Positions 54,841 to 64,000 of a stretch of DNA of 64,000 nucleotides are shown piece after piece. The stretch comes from Thuidium tamariscinum (lineage: Eukaryota; Streptophyta; Bryopsida; Hypnales; Thuidiaceae). The position numbers were made by a program, and so were the translations under genes. How positions within the stretch are numbered: the first letter of the stretch is position 1; each line of letters begins with the position of its first letter. Location of the stretch: the NCBI GenBank assembly GCA_947034885.2, contig OX344753.2, forward strand, positions 5,456,001 through 5,520,000, given 5' to 3'. The notes under the pieces were generated by a model. The model made no database searches and was not told the origin of the DNA. It saw nothing but the letters and a program-made list of their open reading frames with translations.

Positions 54841-57770
54841 AAGTTGTATGTTTAGTTTCACGGTGTTTGAAGAAAGTCACACAGTTGTGAACTCTGTGTT
54901 TGTAAGTTTCGATCCGCATCCCGCTTGATTCTCCTGGCTCATTCCAGTAACTCACGACGATAGAGCCTTATACTGGACAAGCATTAACTTCTCGAGGACG
55001 ACGTTATTTTTTCAAGTCCCTTCCTGCAACTGACACAACCGCAGTTTTACACACCATTGTGACCTCCAGACTGCAAGATGATTACTGCAATCTTTCAATT
55101 TGCTTTTACATTTACACTCACACTTCGTTTGAGTCATTCTGCACTGAATTTGGATTTGGGGTGTCTGGATGCATCAACGAACATAAGTCACACTCAGCTC
55201 CGATTCAGCCGGTTTGTGTATTGATTTTAGAGACTTAATGGATGGGTCCCCTGGTGTGGCTGGCGTTAGTGGTGTCGACGGAGGGTTTGGTTTAGAAGAG
55301 GGTTGTGATGCAGGCGGGGAGCTTCGACGTGAACGGGAGCCTTAACGGGAATGGTAGCTACATGAGAGTGGGACCGGGAAAGGTGGTGGTGGGATACTGG
55401 TGCGAAGGTTGGTGATCAAACCTACGAGTATAACCGGATGAGCGGCGAGAAGGTGGGCAGTCAGCACTCATCATCCAAGCTCATGGAAGCACAATTTGTT
55501 GTGTGCTTCTGTTTAGGGTTTACCTCAAATTTGTCGACAAATTTTGCTTGACGTCGACTTGCTCTCACTCTATTGAATCCGTCAATTGCAGTTTTCCACG
55601 GACCAAGCAGCTCGAGATCCAATCACCTATTTCAACATCAGGTAATCTGCATCTTCCCAGAGTGCAGCTCTTTAGAGAGATTACTAGAGATTTTTAATGT
55701 AGTCAGGAGTTGTGTTCGAGTGCTGGCACAATTCGTCTCTCGAAACAGTAACTGGTTGACATTGGTCTCGTATTCTCTCATCAGGGCCTGTCGCTGTGGT
55801 ACTGTCGCTGTGTTTGGATTCTGGTATAACAGAATGCCTGGTGGCCAGGTTTCTTAATTTGTGTGATGTCTTGGATGATTGCAGAACGGAGCATCCAGAT
55901 GCACGTCAGAGCTCAGTATCTACAAAAATGGAGAAGTTCATTGCTGGGACCGTGCTTACGACGACGATGGCAATCAGGTAATGTGGCCCTTCACGCAGCA
56001 TGCGATCTGAGTACACTTGTTATAAGGTTAGCAAACTTTGTGAGCCTAATTTACACCTGGGAGCTACACTCGTCCTAACTGGTACCGGTTTTACTGAAAT
56101 TTTATAGGTGTTGAGGGTGAGGCAAGGACCTTATGAATTCAAGCCTGCCACTTCATCAAGCTCAACTGGGTCACTTATGCAGCCGGACTTTCCCACTTCC
56201 TTCAACTCAAAGAAAGTAGAAGACACAGCCTCTGCCACTTCGTCAAAGGATTAAGTATATCCGCAAGCTAATTGATTTAGCGAAGTTGTATATGTAATAG
56301 ACAAAAGCAATGTTTCTGTATATGATTTGTATTGAATCTGAATTGTGATACATACCAATCTAGTCTCCGGTTATGATAGTTCAAAAGACAATGGTCTTTC
56401 GAACATTATATTAAATAACTAAATTATAAATTACATCATGATATATCATATTACATAATTATAATTATTATGATCAATGTATTTATCATTATAGTTATAT
56501 TGATTTATATTGATTAGGCATCATAGTTATATTGATTTAATTAACTACATTTATCATATTATTCTATATCAAAATATATTTGTTTGAATATCTCAAAAGA
56601 CTTTCGAATTGGCCCCATCAATGGCTTGGCCCCTCGTATAAAGCGGCCCTTAGAAGCCGAGCAAATTTTATTTGAACAAGTTTTTTATGGAGTGGTTGAA
56701 GGAATTTGTTTGGGAGAATGTGCAAACTTTGTGAGAGAGCACTGATTAAGGAATCAAATTATTCTACCTTTTCTTTATTTGGTTGTGAATTTTAGAAGGT
56801 GATGTCATAGGTGTTTCTTAAACCAATCAAGGAGTGGTGTAGATTTGAGGATGAGCTTGAAGGCTAGAATCTTCCTCATGGGAAAATTAGCCTACTGTAG
56901 ATTCCTAGTGATGCTCAGAATATAAGCAAGTCCCTTTAAAGTACGGAGTGATCTGTGATCCTAAACGCGCAGAATGTTGAAATTGCCTCAAAAGTTTGAA
57001 ATACCCTCATTGCCGAGTGAAGTCACACCCAAATCTGCATGGTCAAATATCAATATGATATTGTACCATACATTCACTTTTTTGAGTCCAACAATGCAAT
57101 GACATAAATAAGTAAATTGACTTCAAGATTTTAAAGTTCAAAGTTTGGAATCTATATAATTTTAATGAATCCAATTTTTTTCAATTTCATAAAACTAAGT
57201 TATTTGAATGACTCAAATAGACTTGTACGTATGAGGGTTAACCTTTGTGTAAACTACACCCTTATATGGGTAGGAAGTGCGTACACAATTAAATGCTTCG
57301 AGAGCAAGCAAATGCCATCGTCTTCAGAGATGCAAGTTCTCAATTGGACATGAAGAAGCAGTGGGATCACGCTCACGACCAAGACCTCCGTCTCTTTACA
57401 GTCCTTTCGATACAAAACTAACAAAGTTGATAAAGAATTGGCAAAGAATTGATGCAAAAACAGCTATAGGAGTCTCACTCACTACTTTCTTGCATGTATT
57501 TGTGTGGCGGAGAGTTTCATGATCATTCCTAGGGTTTGTTTTCTGCATCCAGAATGTGACGCAATCACTTTTTGCATGTGACGTGGAGCTTCAATTCTTC
57601 AAAAGCTTTTGAGATCGAGCGTGCGAGACACGGTTAAGGATTACGTGCACCGAGATGCCTCGGAAGATGATACAGAAGCTACTACAACAGTGTAAATCTC
57701 TTATTTAGGTCCTTTTCATTGATGGAGCAAGTTCGCTCAATTTCGAGTGCTTGATTTGTTAGCTTTGAAG
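54841..57770. other. Intergenic region with scattered exon-like remnants
   Basis: Mostly unassigned. Coding-like islands lie at 55310-55500 (YEYNRMSGEKVGSQHSSSK) and 55925-56254 (listed separately), broken by stops in every frame. 56390-56620 is AT-rich and looks repetitive. No RNA gene is seen. Confidence 0.35.
55910..56254 (+). pseudogene. Possible terminal exons of an unidentified gene
   Basis: 56108-56254 follows the acceptor TTTTATAG and reads VLRVRQGPYEFKPATSSSS, then GSLMQPDFPTSFNSKK, to TAA. Just upstream, one frame reads WDRAYDDDGNQVMWPFTQHA to a stop near 56010. The composition is protein-like, but I could not join these islands into a gene. They may be the 3' end of a decayed host gene. 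No family is recognised. Confidence 0.3.
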
Positions 57771-59341
57771 ATGGAGTGGTACTCGCCGTTTGCGGTTTGC
57801 ATAGTCATAGTGCCCTGCTTCGCAATAACGGCGATTTTGCTGTTGTGGAAATTTGAGGGAGCCAAAGAGTCTCACAACAAGGATCCGAGTTTAGCTGGAG
57901 TTGTACCAGTTGGCTATTTGAGTCGATTTGAGCTTTGGAGTGCTTGCGGTGGCTCTTTAAACCCTAGCTAGTTACTTCTTTATCGAGGTCTTTGCGTTCT
58001 TTACCTCCTTTCGATCCTCACCTACAACGTTGTTCATAAAGGTGGTTTCGTGTTTCTTTTTTATACAGAATGCACGTTTGCGCTTCTCATTGTATACTTC
58101 GCCCTTGCATTTCGGCAAAGCTTCTTGCATTGGCTTAGACCGCCCGGAGAGAGCATCACTCATCAACACCACCGCCTCTTGAATAACGACGTTGAAGCTG
58201 ATGACAAATCTGTTGTTGCCATCGACCTCCAGTACGCAACTCATCTCTTACAATTCTAACGAGACAATTGCAACTGTTATGCAACTTTTTAGTTCTATAA
58301 TCTCTTGAAATACAGAATGACAATTGAGCATATCTCAGTTTGTAGTAACGACCATCTCTCTGATGACACTACTCTATTCCAAAATTCTCACCAAGTCTCA
58401 ATAGTGTGTTTTTTCTGCTTCTTTTTCGTTTAACATTCGGCATGTAGAATGATCACTGAGCATATTTGAACTTAATAACGACCATCATTACGAGGATAAT
58501 CCTTTGTTTCAATATTCTATTCGTATCATCAGTTTCAAACTGTACTTCAATTCAGTTCACTAAACACTTTAAACACAGAATGGTAATTGAGCATATCGTA
58601 GTACACCTATAGTTCTTAGTAACGACCATCTATACGAAGACCCTTCTCTTTGTATCATCAGGTTTCATTGGCATGTAATGCATGCTTTATGGAATTGTGA
58701 TGCCTCAGTTTGAAATCAAGCCTTCTGGTAGGTCCTGGAATACTTGAAGTGTCGTCTACAATGATATTTTAGAATATGCACTTGCCATTTATTGTTCTTA
58801 TTAGTGAGAATCTGTAGTTAGAGATGCTCTACAAGTTACTTTTGAGACTTACGATTTGTAGTGTCGATGGTTTCTTATTCTTGTGATTGCATTGTTGTTT
58901 GTTAGACGGGAGATGGAAGAAGAAGCGGGGTTGGAAGGGTACGTGACGTAGTGTGTGTTTCAAGCAGTATACCTTGCTGCAATCCTGACAGACTTGGTAT
59001 ACTGGAGGCTGCTCATTCATGTATTTCTGCCTGCGGGTTTGCACCATGGATTCGTTGATCTCAACATGCATGCAATCAATTTGGTACTGCTCACCATCGA
59101 ATTCGCACTCAACAGCCTCCGGTTCCCTTGGTTCCGTCTCAGCTACTTCATTCTTTGGAGCTCGGCGTACTGCTTCTTGCAATGGACTGTTCACAGCACG
59201 AGCATCACAAATTGGTGGCCGTATCCGTTCATGAACATTGACTCCCCTTATGCCCCTGCTTGGTACTCCGCCATCATCTTCTTCCACGGCATCTGTGCTG
59301 CAATTTGCCTTCTTCTCGCTCTCGTTAAGCTTAGCGTCTAG
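57771..59341 (+). pseudogene. Plant seven-span membrane protein, two in-frame TAG stops
   Basis: Exon 1 (57771-58231) and exon 2 (58906-59341) join in frame at a GT-AG intron (CTCCA|GTACGC; GTTAG|ACGGG) to encode about 298 positions, close to the ~300-residue plant family I know as uncharacterised 'transmembrane protein', related to Rolling stone-like proteins. Seven hydrophobic segments are visible, with family hallmarks FLFYTECTFALLIVYFAL, NSLRFPWFRLSYFILW and WWPYPF. TAG occurs at 57969-57971, where the family usually has Trp, and at 58949-58951, where Gln is likely. The rest is well preserved, so loss is recent, or the stops are read through or are assembly errors. No alternative splice site removes either stop in frame. 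Function in the family is unknown. Confidence 0.78.
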
Positions 59342-60840
59342 TCTCAATACAACCTTTCAGTTTCAGTTAAATAACAATTGCTCCCTTATGTTGCACACTT
59401 TAGAACATTCTTTATCAGAAGTTTATAGTCTGCAAATTACTTGATATGAACTTGCATAGTGTAGGTTCAAAGAAAAGTTTGTAGTCAGAAGAGTTATGTA
59501 TCCACCTATGTGAATTCAGAAAAAAAATGAAACATGAGGCTCTATATGATTTTAGTACACTTTTAGTGCAGGCGTAGTTTTAGCATCCACTTTAAGAATC
59601 TATGGTATAGTGGTTTTCAAGCCGATGGTCTAACAATTTTAGGCTCCCCATCAATTCTTTTATTGTTCTTTTTAGAGATCTTCACTCGTGGTCAAGTGAA
59701 ATGATGAGATTAGAAGACGGTTTTATTTTGTTTCACTGTCCTACTATTTTAATTCCATAAGGGTTGTATCAAATTAGATTCAAGGGTTGCTTGTGATGCT
59801 TCGGTACCAACTTATGAGTTGACCTATGATCTTCATAATATGTAGATGGTGGTGAAAGAACTCTTCTGAGAGATTTGGGGATCTAGAGCACCTTTGTGGG
59901 CCTGGAAAGTAATCGGATGAATATAGATGGATTGATTGATTTTGAAGGTTTCTACTTGTTTTTTTGTAATTAACCCTTACATGCTTGAGATGTTGAATCC
60001 AGATGTTGAATTTGATCATTTTGGATAACCCAAAATTTCTAAATAGCCATATCTTTTTCATGTGAACTCTGTTTTTGACGAAATTTGTTGGTTTGGATTT
60101 CAAGTGATTTTTACTTTCTTGTAGTGAAAGTCTTATCCCAATCCAAGAGGGTATATATTTTTGGCATGAATTATTGTCCTGGTTTGAATAGTTTCTGCTT
60201 TTTAAAACATGTTTGTACGATTGAGACCTAAATAGCTTACCTTCATTTTCATCTATAACATTTTTTTAAATTGTGGTTTTAGGTTAAAAATAGCCAAGGA
60301 CATATAGGGGTTGATATAGAGTGGAGGAAACTTTCAAGTAGAAGTTTATTTTGTCTTTTGAATTGAAAGGAAGCTCCTATAATTGAGTGTCGTTGGCAGT
60401 TAAATCAATTTAAGATTTTTCACCATTGTTCTGGGTTGAGATATAATATAGTAGTATATGAGGGGAGTCAATAGTATTGGTAAAGATGCAACAATGACAT
60501 GAACAAAAGGGGGTTCAAACAATTCAATGGATTCATCAACTCAGACATATTGTTTTATATGATTCGAGAGTATCTCGGTAGGTGACTGTAGACAGTGTCG
60601 AAATTAAAGTACTATAGACACGTGAAACTGGAACTTCTCAATTCTCAAAAGCAAACGTCTCGCTTTAGTTAATTAGCGTTCCTCCTTGCATATGGCATTA
60701 GGTCATCGCTAGAAAGATGGTTCACCAACCTAATTGAAAGTGTTCAAATTCAGAAAGAACTGAGCATGTTTAACGATTTAGATAAAATCTTGAACAATAT
60801 GCAGCAGTATTAGTGTAAGGCCTCACTACATACAAGTTAT
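59342..60840. other. Intergenic DNA
   Basis: No gene is seen. The first ~250 bp is probably the 3' flank of the membrane-protein gene. Confidence 0.4.
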
Positions 60841-60844
60841 GCAT

Positions 60845-61018
60845 TACTTGTTTGTCAACACGATCAACGGATTCCGCTTCCAAAAGGACCGACACATTTT
60901 CCGGAGCCGTGGCATGTGAGAAGGCCACGTAGAATTGGCCGTGTGTAAAAACACTTCTTGTAAGGCAAATTCCAACCTTCGCAATGGTTTATCCCTGAGC
61001 CTTGTTAATTGTCATTGT
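60845..61018 (-). pseudogene. Helitron (Pif1-type) helicase C-terminal fragment
   Basis: Minus-strand translation gives TMTINKAQG, then a TAA stop (60989-60991), then TIAKVGICLTRSVFTHGQFY and VAFSHATAPENVSVLLEAE. This is the conserved C-terminal helicase block (INKAQGQT and GQLYVALSR in active members) of Helitron RepHel proteins. Only about 55 codons remain. The upstream part on the minus strand is not recognisable. Confidence 0.72.
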
Positions 61019-62300
61019 ACCACAACCCAGTACCATGAACTGAAGGAAAAATATGATGTCTACAAAAGCTATAAACTATTCCAGTATAACTTGGGATATT
61101 GCAAAAACAACAAATTTGATTCTCATCATGTGTACATGAAGTCAAATTTGGTTCAAGCTATTCGACTGTTTAGTATAAGGTCAAAACTCAAATTCGCTAA
61201 GGCATCATATTGCCCATGTTGCAATTTTCAACCAAGAAAATTTGAACTATATTCGTATAAAAATTGAATGTGAAAATTGAAGGATTGTGAACGTATCCTT
61301 GATGAGGCAGGGCAAGAAGCACACAACCGCTCCAACGCAAACCGTAACATGTCTCTCTCTTCAATTACAACAAAACCAAAAACACTATGCAGATATAGCC
61401 TAATTCAAAAACAATACTAACACACAAATCACAAAATGGGTTCAATCTCTCACTACCAATCTCTGCAAGTTAAGAGATTTCATGATGAGCCCATGAATGC
61501 AAATAATTATTGGTTATGGTTCAAAGACCTAATTTGGCATGTGGGTCCTATTGAATATAGTTCAAATGCCTAATTTGGAATGTGGGGGCATGTGCTACTA
61601 TAGGGCATGTCTAATTCTTGAACACTCAGACTATAATTGCTTGTTAGGTGCCTACCCCTAATCATGATACCATGGATTATGGCATGAAAATTGCACTGGA
61701 CAACACCAGAATATGTGAGGTAGCATGCTATGTACTCAGGAGCCTTGCATCTTCATTCTGGAGGAGGAGATGGAACCTGATGATGGCAGCCAGAAGATGG
61801 CAGGAGATGTGATGAAAATACCTGCACTGCGTGGGTGTGTAGATTTTGTGACTTACTTTCTTGTCCACTATATTAGACTGTGAGATGGGGCTCCTTGGAG
61901 ACTCCATATATAAAACATGCAAAGGTCTTATTTGCTTCGCCTTCACATTCCTTTGGAGCCGTTAGCAAATCAGTGATCTTCAACTTCTGGATCTTTTCAA
62001 ATGCTTTGGTTGATCTTCTCAGTCGTTTGATCTTCTCAGTTGCACTTTCGTTTCGTGAAAATGGTAATGTAATATGAGCCATAGTATTATTACTATGATT
62101 GTGATTGAGAACAAAAAGGTCGACCTTTCTAATATCACCTTAAGGGATCACACGTACGGATATCAATATCAATATCACCTTAAGGGTAGGATCATACGGA
62201 TATCTTGATCGAATTCTATTATATATGTAGATATGAGGGGAGTCAGGGTTTTCTTTAATGGATAGAACTCATTAAATTTTGCAAAGGGTTTTATGTATGG
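61019..62300. other. Intergenic DNA
   Basis: No gene is seen. Small duplications occur: TAATTTGG(C/A)ATGTGGG at 61529 and 61572, and ATATCAATATCACCTTAAGG near 62130-62185. Confidence 0.4.
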
Positions 62301-62307
62301 TCTAAAC

Positions 62308-62545
62308 AAAGGCACCATATGCCTTGGCTTGGTGGTTGGGGCTCATGGCTTTTAATGAGGAGGTTGAGAGTTCCATTCCCCATGCCGGCGTGGTGCTCAC
62401 CACCATAATCTACCCAACTATGGTGGGGGTTCTTGGACTTTGTTGTATGGATATCTCAAAGCCATTTGGGGGGATAATATGTTGTGTATCTTTAAGGCAC
62501 TAGTGGCTAGGTAGGAACTACCATAGTGTTCACCCCCGAGAGGGA
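62308..62545 (+). repeat. Possible tRNA-derived SINE
   Basis: ATGCCTTGGCTTGGTGGTTG resembles a pol III A box region, and GGTTGAGAGTTCCATTCCCC about 50 bp later resembles a B box. A body of about 150 bp follows (CCACCATAATCTACCCAACT). Ends and target duplications are not defined. Confidence 0.35.
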
Positions 62546-64000
62546 TTTACTACAAGAGATGTGGGTATTTTGAGTAGAGAAAATAAGTAAGAAATTGCTG
62601 AAAAGACCTTAGTATTCCTAAAAGGCCATGCTGTGAAGTAGAGAAAGGTACATTGAATAGCGGATTGCTGGTCGGTCAAGGGAACCCAGTTTTATCAATC
62701 GTCCCTGACTGAACAAGCACTTTCAGTGAGTGGTTCTCTACATATCTTACGGTGATGCTACAGTAATACCTCACAAAAGGAACATTTGCCATATGAGATC
62801 TTCCTTTTTGTAAGATATGAGATCTTTGTTTTAATAGATTTCTGTGCATGCGACAATTCTTTCTCCTTCTTCTCGGCGACCTGCCGAGGCTTCTAAGCTA
62901 CATTTGCGACTGCGGCAGCATGTGGTCATTGAGGTTTTGTGTGATGGTTGGAGATCTCGCTCTTGTGATTCTACAAATCGAGCTTCTCCTTTCAAGTTTC
63001 GGTGCAGTATCGCGCATGATCCACGCTTTCTATGCTCTCTATTGAGGTTAATTGCACTTTTCCTTGGTGATAATCGCTCTGTTCTCTCATGCCTTTTAAG
63101 TATTTAATTTGAGTGAATTTAGCATGCGCTATATGTTCTAATTCTTAGTATTTACATCGATTGTTGGGTAAAATTTCAATTGATACTGATCTGGTGTTTG
63201 CTGGTTTTCTTTGAAGGGTGCGTTTGTTGCCAATAAGAGGGTGTTGCTAGAACACAAGGAGGTACTGGACGTTTCTGTTGAATTGCTGGAGCGATTTGAA
63301 GCCCACCTAATTGCCTAAGGTTGCAATTCGCAGCTGACCTTAAGAATGACCTTGAGTTCTCTAAACCCAGCCGCAGTTTGCAATTGACCACACACATAAT
63401 CACTAATCTCGATTTGGCATCAAATTTTTCACTTCGACTTCACATTGCGGATGTGCATCCTTATGATGTAATTTCTTGTGAAAGAGAAGGGCATCAACGC
63501 CGTTGCCAGAGCGGGGTTTGCAGCTATGGAGCTTGCAGTGCTGGACTTGGGGTCACTGTACCTCAGGCAGGGTTTGCTAGCTCTGACCAAGAGCCTCTTG
63601 TTGTATGCATTGTCATCTTTCTTTCTTTGCAGGAGTAGATGCACCTTTGACCAGTATGTGAGGTAAATATGAAAACAATTCCCGGTTTTCCCTCCAATCA
63701 CCCTCTCTGCTCTTCGGTTACAAGCTCCATCAGGGGCAGTTGCACATCCATGTTGCCATGGCTTTGGGTTCTGATTACTGTAAATGTTTATTTATCCCTT
63801 GCATCCCAAGTCAAAATTCTCTTCTGGTTCAGAGTTATTGATTGAATTGGTTATGCTGCTTACAGCGATTGAGGATGTCGAGTAGGTCAATTGAGGGGTT
63901 TTAGGTATTTTGCTGCGCTTGGATTGCGCTTTTGTGGCTTGTTATTGACGTGTGCATAAGTTTGTGCTATGTTTTAAGTTACTGAAGTTCTAATTGAATG
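62546..64000 (+). other. Exon-like islands at the window edge, no confident gene
   Basis: At 63217-63318 a block after TTTGAAG reads GAFVANKRVLLEHKEVLDVS and ends in TAA. At 63478-63570 another reads VKEKGINAVARAGFAAMELA, then VLDLGSLYLRQ. Both look coding, and a gene may continue beyond 64000. I cannot identify a family or a consistent splice pattern. Confidence 0.3.

Noticed and set aside
58949-58951. Use of TAG 58949-58951 as a splice acceptor to remove the second stop of the membrane-protein gene
   Set aside because: The resulting phase does not match the exon 1 donor at 58231; the acceptor at 58905 gives the right frame and includes the stop.
59238-59444. Frames overlapping exon 2 of the membrane-protein gene on either strand
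   Set aside because: Shadows of the real exon; the hydrophobic segments and family motifs are in the other frame.

Overview
This window looks like nuclear DNA of a land plant, AT-rich and full of transposable elements. The evidence is GT-AG introns of plant type, a chromodomain-bearing Ty3/gypsy element, a plant-type DUF659/hAT transposase, a Helitron-helicase relic, and a multi-spanning membrane protein family that I know from plants. Low gene density, heavily decayed repeats and a fungal-like nuclease/kinase gene suggest a large genome, perhaps fern, lycophyte, bryophyte or gymnosperm. The sequence alone does not settle the lineage.

Region 1 (1-26 kb) is a mosaic of AT-rich repeats in which four intronless genes each sit directly downstream of a GC-rich array of a short unit (core ACCCGCGGTCGCCC). 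They are a broken coiled-coil gene (1.5-3.0 kb, minus), an intact protein kinase (7.6-9.2 kb, minus), an intact homologue of the coiled-coil gene (13.6-15.0 kb, plus), and a broken hAT transposase with a long C-terminal extension (19.3-22.7 kb, plus). Three of these also share a promoter block just downstream of the array. The intact coiled-coil gene lies between inverted repeats of about 1 kb, so it appears to be cargo of a 6.6-kb element. Further arrays lie at 9.9-10.1 and 25.5-25.7 kb. Foldback and MITE-like elements sit at 6.2-7.3 and 22.9-24.8 kb.

Region 2 (26-41 kb) has few genes. It holds a 53-bp tandem repeat with 265-bp higher-order units (30.3-31.8 kb), a CpG-rich broken gene with seven internal TAG stops (32.3-34.2 kb), a fourfold repeat whose units look like exons (35.7-36.3 kb), a 15-bp minisatellite, and a segmental duplication. 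One copy of that duplication carries a 945-bp MITE and the other shows the empty TTAA site.

Region 3 (41.9-64 kb) starts with a complete but dead chromovirus: 611-bp LTRs, target duplication CAGTG, gag, protease, RT, RNase H, integrase and chromodomain. Next come an intact three-exon pogo/Tigger-like DDE transposase gene (48.8-51.1 kb), an intact four-exon gene with a restriction-endonuclease-like region and a C-terminal kinase domain resembling fungal/oomycete Crinkler-type effectors (52.7-54.8 kb), a plant membrane-protein gene broken by two TAG codons (57.8-59.3 kb), a Helitron helicase relic and a possible SINE.

One theme joins the broken genes. Nearly every internal stop I could place in frame is TAG or TGA. 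That pattern is expected from deamination of methylated C in CAG (CHG) and CGA (CG) codons, so most of the decay probably reflects DNA methylation.
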